Assembly (NCBI GenBank): GCA_034687125.1
Contig: JAQGBZ010000126.1
Location: forward strand, 98,606 to 162,605
Direction of reading: 5' to 3'
Origin: Neelides folsomi
Taxonomy: Eukaryota; Arthropoda; Collembola; Neelipleona; Neelidae
Length of the DNA: 64,000 nucleotides
The translations under genes and the position numbers were made by a program. Each line of letters begins with the position of its first letter. Position 1 is the first letter of the stretch. The notes under the pieces are model-generated. The model was not told where the DNA came from and searched no databases. It saw only the letters and a program-made list of their open reading frames with translations. Below, in pieces: positions 25,803 through 38,388 of this stretch.

Positions 25803-27532
25803 ATGTCAGATAAACTCAATTGGAAAGAGCCCAAAGAGGCAAATCAAGCCAAATACGACAGCTGGAAGGCAAAAAACAACGGAGCTCCCCAAAAGGGTGC
25901 TCCTGGCCATAGCGGATTTGGAGGATCGGAAAAAGATCAACTTACGGGACTTCGTTATGGAAGAGATCACAAAGGAGATTTTAAACCACCTGTATGAATC
26001 TTAATTACACATGTTAATTTACACATCAATTAATCATTCTGATTATTGGTTATTTAAATAAAATTGCTATTGAAGGTTTTAAGTAATAATATTATTTATT
26101 TTAAGCTTATTAAATAACTACTTGTACTAACTTAACAAATAGTTTGGAAAGATAATGCCATTTTATATTTTACATTAAAGGGTTATTATTGCTGCTGCTG
26201 TCCAGGATGTTGCGGTTCGCATGATCAACATCCTTCTTGTTATGGTTTGCCTTGTGGGTCAAACGACGACCCAAGTGGGAACATCTCATGGGCGAGAATT
26301 TCATCGATTTTTGGAGCCATAGTATGGGAAATAAAAATTTAGCTAATTACATATACTTGTAAATAGAAATGAAAATTTTAATAAAATTGTTAATTATTTG
26401 TTCAGCTTATGATCCCTGCTATTATTGCCTTTGTCTTGATGTTTTTAAAATTGGAAGTTCCGTCAAGTTGTAAAGTTGCAGAGAACGGAGTGAATATTGG
26501 CAAATACGGCTACGACTTGGACGAGGACCTAAAACCTCCTCAAAATCTTTCCGATGCCCAAAAACGTTTTTACGAATTCTGTGATCCATACGAGTATTTT
26601 GGGAATATTTACCTTGAAGATCGGACTTTCTACGTGTCTATTCAATGGCTGGATTTTCGGTTTAGAACTAATAACAGGATTGACAGTGCGAGTCATTACG
26701 ACAATAAGACCGAGAGATTTTCTGCATGTTGCTGCATCAACAAAGCTATTCGATTTATTGTTATCGGTATTAAAAAAAGAGAAAAAAATAAGTTATCTAT
26801 TCATTTTAGTTTTAAAAATACACAGTAAATATATTTTACAGATATTTAGGAGAATTTACAAAAGTTGCCCATTTGAATTTTAGGCATAGGTGGAGTTTGT
26901 GCTATCAACTTTCTCTCATTTGTGGTTTTTGCCATTGCAACTCATTTGGTAAAATGGTTTGAGTTCAATTCTCCATTTTCAATAAATATTGACTGATGGT
27001 GAAAATAGTAAAATAATAGATAAATTAAATAAAAACAGATGTAAAATAAGTAATTATAATAATTATGTTACAATATTATGATTTTCAGCTCGCGTTGTAT
27101 TTTTTAGCGTATGGATATGTATTTATTTCCGCTCTCTCCACTATCTTTTGGCTCATTCTTTTGATCAACATTTTAAATTATAACATAATCCATTCAAATG
27201 TCATACGGTCTGATCCGCACTTGAACCTCCAAGCCTGGAAGATTCGTTACATTATCATCCTCGTCTTTTTAATGTTGATGCAAATAGCTTTTTTATACGC
27301 TGGGTTTACATTCGTCCAAGAAATGGGCTATCGTGGACATAGAGAAAGTAATGCCGATTTCGGATCAACCACCGTCCGTTCACCAGTGCCAATGCCAAAG
27401 ATCAAACCCAGAAAGGAAAAAGAGAAAAAACCACCAAAGGAGAAAAAACGAGACAGACATAAAAGATCATCAAGTGGGAAAAAGAGCAAAAGAAAGGGTG
27501 GGAAACATCATCATCCGAGAAGACGCAAATAA
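25803..27532 (+). CDS. Four-transmembrane protein with Cys-rich N-terminal motif and basic tail, unknown function
   Basis: Five exons close in frame: 25803-25991, 26181-26321, 26406-26766, 26884-26948, 27089-27532, giving 399 aa. The N-terminus is hydrophilic, with Gly/Lys and an LTGLRYGRDH segment. Exon 2 opens with a dense Cys cluster (GYYCCCCPGCCGSHDQHPSC), a candidate palmitoylation or metal site. TM1 is ISSIFGAILMIPAIIAFVLM. A loop with two Cys (SSCKV, EFCDPY) and acidic residues follows. TM2 is VIGIGGVCAINFLSFVVFAI, and TM3 and TM4 are in exon 5 (LALYFLAYGYVFISALSTIF; YIIILVFLMLMQIAFLYAGF). The last 50 residues are Lys/Arg/His-rich and probably cytoplasmic. I recognise no named family. 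The start ATG is the first in an open frame; another frame also opens at 25777. Confidence 0.65.
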
Positions 27533-29414
27533 AATAAAATTTACAAAATCAATCATTCAATTGTTAACAATTCATTATCCAAGCAAAAAAGTAATTCGCT
27601 AATTATTTTTAAGACCGTTCATTAAATAAATAACGTATTGTGAAATAACACTTAAAAATTAATTTAAAATCTCTCTTTTGGAATTTTGGAATTTCTCATA
27701 TTTAAGTATTTCTTTTAAATTTTTGATAATTAATGAGTCAAAAGTGAATAAAAAAAGGTTTGAAGTGTCGAAAAGCCGAGTGGGACTTGGGGGCTTAAAC
27801 TTTTGAGCCTGAGAGTAGATATTTTGATAAAAGTCTGATCAATCATTTGGGTTCTATGGGAGAAATGCGACAAGGAAAGAGGATTTGAACCAAAAAGCCA
27901 CTTAAGCCCACTTCTATACAAATGTATGATATAAATTATACCACACATATCTGTATATTATACACATCTGTCGATAGTCGATACTACCTATATAAAATAT
28001 ATAATAAATACATGATACACTCTTATGATATGGCACATGAATATTGAAGATAAATTTTTGATATACATATTTAATATTTAATATTGAACATCGTATTGCT
28101 TTTTCTCTTATTCACACTTTCTGGCTTTGTGAGAAAAAAGTAAAGATGATCAGAAGAGTGGGGAGATGAGAAAATAATAAAAGACGTTTGTTAAAAGAGA
28201 TCACTGTTGGAAATCTTCTGAGTCACCTCCTCGGTTTTCTCATGAAGTGAAATATGGAAAAACTTTGGTTTACTTCCTTGGTGTGAGATGTGATGGACCG
28301 GACATTAAAAATTTTAGAATCTACTTTTTCAATTTCCTCCTTTCTTTCCCATCACTTCCGCCTTTCAACCGCTCCGGCTCAACTCCCTCGCCCATTATTG
28401 ACAAACCCCCGGGATGTGAAAATAGGAATTGATCTTATATTAATACAAAATATTTCACCAATATAAAACTAAGTAACTACAATAGGAATTTACCAACAGT
28501 TAAATAAAGGTAACACTCTAACTAACATTAAGTAAGTAAGCACAGATGATATGTACTGTATTAGATGAGGTATTGTATTTTACATATTTCATATACAAAA
28601 AATAGAAAGATTGTTTTAAAGAATTTAAGTATTGGATTTGTCTTTGTGATGTCTATTGGACATTTTTCATTCTTTTTCTTCATTGTTGAGTTGGGGATTT
28701 TGGTGATGGGTTTATGGACATATGGTCTCCTCCATATTCTCCTTTCTTTTTCTTCCTCATTTCCAATCATATAAAAAAGTTATAAAAGGGGGATTCGGAA
28801 CATTCAGGGTCTTCGCTCACCTTTCCTTCATGGACCTTTACATTTTCCAACCATCTCCTGGAGCATTTTCCATCTCACATTCAGAATCAATTTTTCCCTT
28901 TGGTAGTTTTCCGAGTTGTGGATGTAATAAGGAGATTGTCATGAGGGAATTCACCCTTTGTTTGATCTTTCGGCCGGCGAGTCGATTTAAAATTCAAAGG
29001 AGGTAACAATATTTAAGAACCTTTTCATTTTAATAATTAAATCACGACCAATGGCCCACTTTACAATGTTTCCTACACAAAAGCTCCTTTTATGTGCAAA
29101 TGAGCTTCCATTGACTTTTAATCATGTTTGTTTGTTCTTACTTGCCCGAATTACACCCAACGTGGAAATTTCAACATTGTAACTCCTTTTTTTATATTTT
29201 AAGCCCGTGTAATGTTTAACCATCTCCATATCCAAATACACAATAATGTATCCAAATATGTATTTTTTTCGAATTTTATGAAAAGGAGACTCAAAATTTT
29301 AAAACGAACAACATATTGTGAAATGATAAAATTCAACATATCACAATTTGCTACACATTTATTTTTTAAGATTTATAATATTTGGGAAATAAATTGATTA
29401 TTATATTTAATTAA
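27533..29414. other. Non-coding stretch between the four-TM gene and CDK20
   Basis: It contains the 3' end of the + strand gene (AT-rich), then intergenic DNA with purine-rich islands (about 27740-27900, 28120-28440) and the 3' flank of CDK20. No exon or RNA gene is supported. Confidence 0.45.
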
Positions 29415-31105
29415 TTACAAATGAATTTTTTCTGTTTTCGTATCTTCATCTTCTGATTGGGTGAAAGTTGACGGAGGACTCAACTCCGATCCGCACATGT
29501 CAAAATTATTGAAGAAAGGTTGTTTCGGTTTAGGGAGTGGGGGAAGTTCGGTGAGCGAGCAAGGAAGAGGATCCGTCGTCATAAACACATCCTCAAGAGC
29601 CTTTAACAAAATCAAAATTGTCCATTGTTAAATAAAGCTTATAGATATCAGTATATCATTTAATATAATAAATGTATTTTGGTGAATAAACGTAATAAAT
29701 AAATATACTAAAATTGAATGTACAATATATTTTGTTTACATGAATTGACTATCGAAATCCCATAAATTGAGAACAACAAGTATTGAAAGTGACAAAGAAA
29801 GAATGTGTTGGTTGTTGAATTATTTGTGAATAAATCACCTCTTTGGCCGGAAGTCTTTTGGTTGAATGGTAGAGAAGAAACTTGGAAACGAATTCTGTAG
29901 CAAAAGGAACCGAGGTCGGGACGAGGACGATGAATGGGATCGGCTTCATTTTATTGAAAGCTATTTTGTTATAGTCTGGCAAGGATTTCCTCCCTGGCCA
30001 AGATTTATCAGTCGGAGTTCCGAGGCTCGAGATCACTTTATACAGCTGATCAATGTCATTTTCACCCTATAAATCCAAAAGCACATTTCACCACCAATAT
30101 CAAAATAAATTATATCAATATTACATTAATATAATATAATATTGACAATAAGCATATTTATTACATAATTCCCTTTCATTCATGCGATCTTTCAAAGAAC
30201 TTGCATTTCCTTTCATTTTCCTTTTTACTCTTTTATCATATACAATATTACTTTTAGGATCTTTTCTTTAGTATGTAAATGGAAAGAATATTTGTAACTT
30301 ACATGGAAAATCGGCTCGCCCTTTAACATTTCTCCAAAAATACATCCAGCAGCCCAAAGGTCAACACCTTCGTCATAATGTTTGGCCCCATAGAGAAGTT
30401 CAGGTGAACGATACCAACGCGTGGCTACTTGGTGTGAATATTCCCTTCCGTCTCCTTTGAAGAATAAACGGCACAAACCAAAATCGGCTATTTTTAATGT
30501 TCCATTTTCAGCAATGAGGAGATTCGCAGGCTTCAAATCCTGTAATAATCCACTTACAATTATTTCATATAATATTACTTACCACTTATAATACATTTTA
30601 CATTTAATAGGTATATAATTAATATATTGAACTTACAATATTGTAAAAACTTTTAAGTATAAATAAACATTTATTTATCCATAATGTCTTATCTCTATCC
30701 AACCGAACTGATTTGATTAAAGGTAAAGTATACCCTATGCATGAGTTGATTACTGTGAAGGTGAGCCAGACCGGATAAAAGCATCTTTACATAAGCCTTA
30801 ATTTGGGCCGCATTAAGCTTGTATGAATTGAGAATTTCCCAGAGGTTCGAGGGCATGAATTCAAATGAGAGGACAAAGGAAAGCCCCTGTGGAAAGACGT
30901 CGATGAGGAAAACGACGTTCTCGTGTTGGATGTGCTGAAGTGCTTTGATTTCTCTAATCACTTGCAAAGGGATTCCTTCCTCGGTCACCTTCTTCAGGGT
31001 CACTTTCTTCAATGCAACAATGTCTCCACTAGGTAAATGACGAGCTTTTAGAACGATCCCATGAGCTCCTTCCCCAACTGTACTAATTACCTCGAAATCA
31101 TTCAT
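29415..31105 (-). CDS. CDK20: Cyclin-dependent kinase 20 (cell cycle-related kinase)
   Basis: Four minus-strand exons (31105-30734, 30539-30303, 30066-29839, 29600-29415) give 340 aa, close to the family's usual 346. The glycine loop is GEGAHGIV. The ATP-binding Lys lies in VALKKV, and the PSTAIRE-like helix contains IREIKAL. The catalytic loop HRDLKPAN is split by the first intron after Arg. The DFG motif is ADFGLCR (about 142-148), followed by [18 protein letters not shown]; the T-loop phospho-site is Ser rather than the Thr of vertebrate CDK20. Exon 3 has DYNKIAF, typical of this subfamily. The family acts in cell-cycle entry and ciliary signalling. The C-terminal tail is divergent and Pro-rich. 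It lies head-to-head with the TPX2 gene. Confidence 0.9.
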
Positions 31106-32039
31106 TCTGCAAAATATTCAAAAATGACACAAAAATAAGTTTCAGCTCTGATTCACCGAATATTATAAAGACTTTAAACTAAATACTTTAATGAGTAAAA
31201 GTGATAATTTGAAATGCAACAAAACGTTCCATGCAGGTTGTAATATGATTTATCTTGTTTCAATCATATTAGTTCAATGGTTAATGATTAAATCATAATT
31301 GAATTTATATAACTAAGAAGTTAATTAATTTAAAAATCACCTTTGAGCCTTAAATGATATGAAGTTTACGTTGAATGTTGAGGTCGTCGAGGCCGGTTAA
31401 CTTTTATTTACATTAGATACGAGGGGAGGGATTTGGGGGATCTTGGCGAATCAGGAGCTTTCTATTCATTTGAATTTCTTCCCCAACCCCCCAACCAATA
31501 GTGAAAGGGGAGCGAAGAAGGCAAAGGCGAGGGATTCTCCATTCCTTCTTTATCCGCTTCATTATAATCATTTTTCTCCACTTTTTATTTTAATTTCATG
31601 CTCATTTTAATTGCAATTACTCAATTTGATCACGAATTACTTGAAAGTCTTACCAAGTTATTAATTGCATTGCTTATTTTAGTTTCCCTCTTCGTGTTTT
31701 CATCAAATCGTGAGATTTGAAATTACTCACAAGACGGGCGGTCGTTGACTAGGTATTTGTCACACGTCTCTCTTGCATTCACGGCCGTTACAAAATTGGC
31801 ATTTGGTTATTTGGTAAGTTGAATTAATTATAAAATATCTAATTGTGTTTTCCTACACTATAGGGCCTTTGACAGTATTGATAATTTAGCTTTATTTGGT
31901 ACTTTGTTTATAAACTTATAAAATCTTTAATTGAAGCTATACCACAGTTAAAAACTACTAGGTATTCAGTCAACTCATAATATATTAATTACGAGATAAC
32001 TTTTTTATTAGAGTCATATTTGCTGACGATTTCGGCGCA
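31106..32039. promoter_or_regulatory. Shared intergenic promoter region of CDK20 (-) and TPX2 (+)
   Basis: These 934 bases separate two divergently transcribed start codons. The CDK20 side contains a GC-richer island (about 31370-31560) with short purine/pyrimidine runs. No clear TATA box precedes either gene. First non-coding exons may lie inside, since the TPX2 start exon sits behind an AG at 31981-32040. Calling it a promoter is inference from the arrangement. Confidence 0.4.
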
Positions 32040-35000
32040 ATGGACAATAGTGACAAGGTCGAGATCGAGTATGATCATTTTAATGCTCCTCAATTCATCG
32101 ATTTCGAGGAAGCAATTAATGGAAACGGGAACGAAAACCCAGAAGATTTCGATAGATTTTTCGGTATGTAAAAACATGTCTCTTTTAGATTTTTTATAAA
32201 ATAAATATGTAATTGCTTCTTATTGTCAATAATGTTTTAAAGGTATTGAGTATTTGATTTACTTTAATAGAAACACACAAAGAAGTGGATGATTTCTCCT
32301 ACCCGAATACCCAGATCAATGGAAATGTTTCAAGCCTCGAGGACATCGAACCATCAATTCATTTGCTCAATACTCCAACGAAAAAATATTCAATTGGCGG
32401 GTCCACAAATGATTCAGCTCAAAGAAACTCCGATTCCGTTGTCTACAATTATGCGAATAAAACCCCCCTCAAAGTCCAAGAGAATCAAGACTCGTATTAT
32501 GAAATCGGTCCTAAGGATCTGTCAATGAAGGAGGTCATTCCTAACACAAATAAGGATTATGAGGATAAAGAAAACGTCCATCGTTCGGTCAGGGACTCAT
32601 CGGTTGGTTCAATCAATTCGAATATTTGTGAAGATGTCGAGAAAATGGAAGAGAGTTTTGAAGATGAAGCGAGGAAGTCGCAAGCGAAGAGCAAGTTTTA
32701 TTTGCGAGATTCTCTCGTGGCCCAACTTGGAAAACTCAGTCTCGATTCTGATGAGACCGAGAGCGTAAAAAATAAAAGCTGCGAGGATTCAAAGATTAAT
32801 GTTTCAACTTCCAGTCATGCCAGTGAAATTTCTCAAAATTCAAATGAAACAATTGGAAATGATTCAAATTCAAAAACACTCGATGAATCAAACATCGCCG
32901 ACATTGAAATTGTCAACGACGAAACTGAGAATGCCGATTATCCAAACGAAAGGATTTCTTTAAACGGTGAGATTTATCCAGACCAGATTTATCCAAATGG
33001 AGAAGATTGCTCAAATTTCAATCTTTCCGGAATGTCATTTTCATCAAACATTACCAGCAATGGCATGAATGGGACTTCAATGATGGTGCACATTGGAGAA
33101 GGAGACACGAGCGATTTGAGTGAAATGTCTGAACCAACTCTTATTGAAGGGAAAAGTTCAAGTAATTCTTTGATCACAAATGATGGAGGATCGGAGAGAT
33201 CGAGTTATTGCACGGCCCTGGATTTGTCATTCACGAATCGAACTCCTACAGCGTGTGATGGGTTGTCTCCTTATTTTGTAGAAGTCAAATCGATCAGTCG
33301 AAACACATCGTTGATTGTGGCGAAACACCCAGTTGGGCAAGAAGTGAATTGGACGCCTACAGTAAATAACAACGAAGGTCGGGAGATTGAAGTGGAAATT
33401 GCCAATTTGCAAGAAGTATACACTACCAATGAGGAACTTGGAAAAACAGATGACTCCAATGAAATTGAAGTTGAAATCATCAATTCTGAGCAAGATGAAG
33501 GTAGTTATTATTATAATTATTATTAAATAAATGTTCATTATTAAATATTATTAATGTGAATTATGGGTTATTAAATATATTTATCAAAATTTGAAGAATC
33601 GTTAATATATTTCGTTTAAAATATTTAGATCCGGCTGATATTTCTGGTTCTAAAAATGCTCCCAACGAAGAAATTGACGATATGTTTGATCATAAACATT
33701 TCGACATTGAAATTTCCATTTCAAATTCGAAAGTACGTCAATCTGCTGTGGGACTTGGGGATGAAATAACTGCTGCCATTTTGAGCAAGACTCCAAGAAA
33801 TCTCCGTAGAGTTTCCAGTTTATCTGATTTGTATAAATTGGTTGAAGCTAAAAGGATTAAAACTCCACCAGAGTACGGATTCATTCCAAGAGTTGGGATT
33901 ACAATTCCCAAAACACCTGAGAGGTTCCATTTTTAAATATTGATTTATCTTTTTTTTACAGTGGCTTATATATTATCTTAAATATTAATGTTTAATCCAT
34001 TTTTGTGCTATAGAAATACTCATCGAATGAAATGGACTCAGAATGCGAGCACTCTTGCTAAGACTCCTTCTGCGATTCCACTAAAGAAAACGGTTCCAAA
34101 ATCTCAGGGTCCTTCAACTTCCACTGCTACTGCTCGAAATAATTTCACAAATTCTGCAAAGGAGATCAAGCCAAAGGAAGCTCGATCGAAATATGGGGAC
34201 CATGTTCCACTGGCCCAAGCAATTGCTAAATTTCAAAAAGATACTCCGGACCGGTTCCATACACATCCAAAATCTCGCTTTGCACCTCATGGTAATTTAA
34301 AAAACAATCGGATATTTTTACGAACAACCAAGTTATTATTAATAAAAGTTCGACATTTGGACAACTTGTAAATATCTTAATTTAAACTTTTTATATTAAG
34401 TTATTAGTTAATTTGACAGCTTATTATTTATTGATTCGAAGGTGGAGCAAGTGAGCCGAATGTTCAAGGGAAAAGTCGAAAAAGTCTTATTGGAAATTCA
34501 CCATCAAACATACCAGTTAACGAAGCGAGTGGAAATTTTCGAAAAAGCACAGGACAGAAGCGAACACTTCAGCTTCCTACATTTCCATTGCCGAATAAAA
34601 TCGCAATCAAAACAACCATCCCGAGACCGTTCAACCTGTCCAAGCCAAAGGACAAAGTAATCAATTATGACTGTTTATTATTGTTTTTAACAAACAAATC
34701 AAAATATTTGTGCCCATACCCATTTTAATTACATTATTACTCTATTTGGATTTTATTTAATATATGTAAATTTTTTAAGACTACTTCTTCAAGTGCCAAA
34801 AGCAACATTCCTCTCAAAGCTTTTGAGAGTTTGAAGGATATGGGCAAGGAAACAGTCACGTGTTCAAAGACAATTTCCAAAGCACCTCACTTTGCTTCTG
34901 ATGATCGAATCAAAGAACGACAGAAGAAAAGAAGCGAAACTGTAACGAATGTAATAAACCGAAACTCAGTTAAATTAGCTTTAATATTTATATTTTAGAA

Positions 35001-36157
35001 TTTTAATTTAATCGTTTTATATTTTATTAGGATGATAAAACTACTGGAAAATCGAATGGGCTATCACAAAGGAAAATTCCAACACCAACTAAAATCCCGA
35101 AGGAGCCATCAGACACTGGGAAGGAAATTTCAGCAAATCATTTGGTCACCAAAACGAAACCCTTCAGTTTTGAAGAAAGGGACAAAGAAGCGAGGAAAAG
35201 ACACGAGGAGAAAATTAAATTGGTACGAATTATTTTTTGATTCCTTTTATAATAGTTTTTTACGACTGAGGTTTTACCTAAATGAATATGCGTTTGTATT
35301 AATTAATCTAATGGTTTTGAAGTTTTAGTTAATGATTAAATTTGAATGCATAGGCTTTGGAACAAGTAACAAAAGTGAAACCTTTCCTTGCAAATCCTCT
35401 TCCTCGGTTCAACGGAGTCAAAGGAGTTCCACCAAAGAAACCCGCTGACTACACGGCTGTCGAACCATTCAAATTGAAAGTTGATGAGCGAGGGGCGAAG
35501 CATTTGGACGATTTTCAAAGAAAAGTAATAATAATAAATTATCAATTTTACTAACAAGTTGGTAATATAATTATTGGTAAAAAAATTAAATTATTAATAA
35601 CAATTTTTTGGAAAGATCGATGAGGAAAATCGTAAATTACAAGAACTGAAGGAATTCCACGCTCAAGATCCAATCGTCCTCTCACAAAAACCATTCCAAC
35701 CTGAGTTAAACTCAAAAGTCACCGATCCGTTGGACATTCAACTCAATTCCGATAGCCGTGCTTTGGAAAGGGAAGTCTTTGACAACAATCTTCGACTCAA
35801 AGAGCAAATGGCTTTAGAGAAAAAGAAACAGGTAAAATAATAATTCAATTGCAAATAATATGAACAACTATTCTCGCAATTCGCCATTAAATAAAAATTA
35901 GTAATTTATTAATATGTCTTGAATTTTCATAGGCTGAAGCTGAAATGGAAGAAAATGAGAAGAAAATGATTTCAAGACTTCGTGAACAAACCGTCCATCG
36001 TGCGAACCCTTTCAAGATCAACAAATTTTTCGTTCCGAAGGCTTCTTCCATTCCGCTGACAGATCCAATGAGTCCTGCGTTTTCCCTCTTGCCCTCACAG
36101 CGAAAGAAAGTTCAGACGAGTAAACTCCCAACATGTACAAACCAGGATGGGAAATGA
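32040..36157 (+). CDS. TPX2: TPX2-like microtubule nucleation factor and Aurora A activator
   Basis: Ten exons (32040-32163, 32271-33500, 33629-33923, 34014-34291, 34442-34656, 34780-34941, 35031-35222, 35354-35524, 35616-35831, 35933-36157) give 1035 aa, longer than human TPX2 (747). The N-terminus (YDHFNAPQFIDFEEA then NPEDFDRFFE) parallels the Aurora-A-binding motif. KTPLK follows in exon 2, which is otherwise a 410-residue acidic, Ser/Asn-rich insert. TPX2 signatures follow: HVPLAQAIAKFQKDTPDRFH, then repeats of the type KPFLANPLPRFNG and VEPFKLKVDERG, charged helices, and a C-terminal RANPFKINK...SIPLTDPMSPAF matching the family end. Known role: RanGTP-released spindle assembly factor on microtubules, held inactive by importin alpha. 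Its importin alpha partner lies 2.2 kb downstream in convergent orientation. Confidence 0.88.
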
Positions 36158-36393
36158 AGCCAATCGACATCATATGTATTTTAAAAGGAAATCAGGGTGC
36201 CCGGTCCTGCCCAACTCTGAAATTATTTTTCCCTTAAAGAGTTATTTTAATTAAATATTGGCATTAAAACATTTTGCGCATACTTGCGCTTTGATTTTTA
36301 ATTTAACAAAATGTTAAATAATTGAATATTTTGTAAAGATTGGCTACATGTTTATTGAAAGATTTCCACTGAGCCAGAGGCTTGTAAAGTATA

Positions 36394-36439
36394 TATAGTA
36401 TTGAATATTTTAACACTATAGTATTGAATATTTTAACAC
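36394..36439. repeat. Exact 23-bp tandem duplication
   Basis: TATAGTATTGAATATTTTAA plus CAC is repeated twice head-to-tail (36394-36416, 36417-36439) in the gap between TPX2 and the Tudor gene. It is probably a recent local slippage. The gap (36158-36642) holds the 3' flanks of two convergent genes and no other feature. Confidence 0.8.
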
Positions 36440-36642
36440 TCCATAAACATGCAAACTTTGATAATATATTACCTATATGCTATGTATTATAATAATAAGT
36501 TTTTGAACAATTTAAACTGAATAAAATAAATTAGTGCAGAACTTGATTCAAATTTATTTGGAACATCAATCCATAATTAAATTATAATACTTTATAACAA
36601 ATTAGAAATAAATAAAATTTTGAAAATAGAATTAATCTCATC

Positions 36643-37525
36643 TCAATCAATGTTTTCGGTTTTGCCGAATTTAGCAGCACCCATGAAGACCAATTCTTGT
36701 TGGAGCGTGTGCTCGAATCTTTCTGCTGACTTTTCATAGAGTACTAACGGGATGATGTCGCCGTGAACGAGAACCAAAAGCTCGGTTGGACAAATTGCAA
36801 AAAACACTTTGTTCCTCACGAGATCCTTGAACTGATTGATGGACTCAGTCGACCAATTTTGACCATCCAGAGGAACCACGCCGTGGAGTTTGACCTTGCA
36901 AGCCATCCAGGGCCAAGAGATGAAGTGGGGATGAAGTTCGAATAGATCATCTTCAACAGCATCAAGCAAATGGCCGTTGTCGATGGACTTGATCTTCACG
37001 ATGCCCGTTTCCAGACCTTTGGCCACAGCCCTCACTCTTCGCCATTCGTTACTGGATTGATAGAAAAATGCGTACAAGCGGTCGAGTTTAATTAGCTCTG
37101 TTTTCTACAAAGATAAAAATTTAATCAATAAAAATACTGGTTTTGATTGGGATTTGTTTGATTTGCTAATTATTACTGATCAACTGACCATTGAAGCCAT
37201 TGATCCTTTTTACATAATTTAACAAAATGTTACACGTTACAAGCATTAGTTGTATTTTGTATTGTTAAACATATTGTTAAGCATTATTGTTAAACAAACA
37301 TACCAATTTATTTGCCTCTCTATTTGCGGGAACATTGTAAAAGTTTTGCATCTTTTCTTTCCAATTAAAGAATTTAGAACTTGGGGGAATTAAGGGCTCG
37401 ACGAAGAAAGAACTGGGACTCATTATGTGAACCACTCGATACACTTTAATAGTGCTGAATTGATCAACGAAATAATTATGGCTATTGACGACCTTCTGCA
37501 TTAAATTTTGATTCATCGTCTGCAT
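36643..37525 (-). CDS. Extended Tudor domain protein
   Basis: Two exons on the minus strand: 37525-37304 (or from ATG 37579, adding 18 residues) and 37104-36643, giving 227 or 245 aa. Exon 1 has the N-terminal part of an extended Tudor domain (VYRVVHIMSPSSFFVEP, then FNWKEKMQNFY). Exon 2 continues with the core (LDRLYAFFYQSSNEWRRVRA, GIVKIKSIDNGH) and C-terminal half (DLFELHPHF...ACKVKLHGVVP), ending GKTENID. Such domains bind dimethyl-arginine on Piwi-family and other germline proteins. There is one domain only, in a short protein, and I cannot assign an ortholog (TDRKH-, TDRD5/7- or RNF17-like are options). The aromatic cage seems only partly kept (IDNG instead of the common DYGN). An AG precedes ATG 37525, so an upstream exon is possible. 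Confidence 0.7.
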
Positions 37526-38388
37526 CTTGACAATTAGGAAATTGATTGATTGATTGATTTGATGTGAGAGTATATTCAATAACTTATACTTAAATTAACA
37601 AATCTACCAATTCAGGTCAAAGTTAAACTGTAAATGTTTAATTTGAACGCTTTTTAATATAATAATAAATGAATGTCAGCGTCGGCCATGCGAGTTTCTT
37701 GTAACGTAAAACGTAACTGTAACGGTCAAAATTTTCTTTGTAATATATGTATATTTGTGTTTACGACATTACGTATAATACTTTATAATTTGATTTTGCT
37801 TCATTTCCTAGCGCACGGTGGTATAAGTATGTTTATTAAATATTTATGTATGTACACATGCACATGCACATGCACTATATACAGCATAGCATGTTAATAA
37901 AAATCTTCATGTGTGGCATTGGGCATTCACTTCAACTACTATGCTATTAGTATATATAAAAACTTTCTTGAGTTTAAACACTGAATATTATGGATTATAT
38001 GCAGATATGTCGTTGTCGTTTTAATTTATGCTACATATTTATTAAATAATGAAAACAATAAGTTAATATTAAAATTAATAAGTATCATCAAATTTTATTT
38101 ATTGAATAAGGAAAATTATACAAATTACAATTTCATGTTATTACAGATTTCTCTTAAAAATAATGATATTAAATATACAAAATTATAGTTGATAATTGCT
38201 CAACAAAATAAGACAAATGTACCTAGTTAAATTAATGAAATTCGTTTATTTATTATTATTATTAATTAAATTATAAATTATATTTTATAAAAATGAAGAC
38301 AAAACTGAAATTGAATGGTGGAAAGTTTCAGGGAAAAAATTGTTATAATATTAACAATTAGTATGTTAATTTTAGTTTGATCATTGAA
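37526..38388. other. Intergenic, Tudor gene to importin alpha 3' end
   Basis: AT-rich. It includes a (TTGA)n run near 37540-37562 and a short ACATGC/CATGCA repeat near 37855-37875. No exon is supported. Confidence 0.45.

Noticed and set aside
26554-26883. Alternative open frame with hydrophobic WIFGLELITG inside exon 3 of the four-TM gene, suggesting a frameshift
   Set aside because: The other frame continues without a stop to a GT donor at 26767 and joins in phase to the exon at 26884, producing an uninterrupted TM2. The hydrophobic alternative frame does not join in phase, so it is a shadow.
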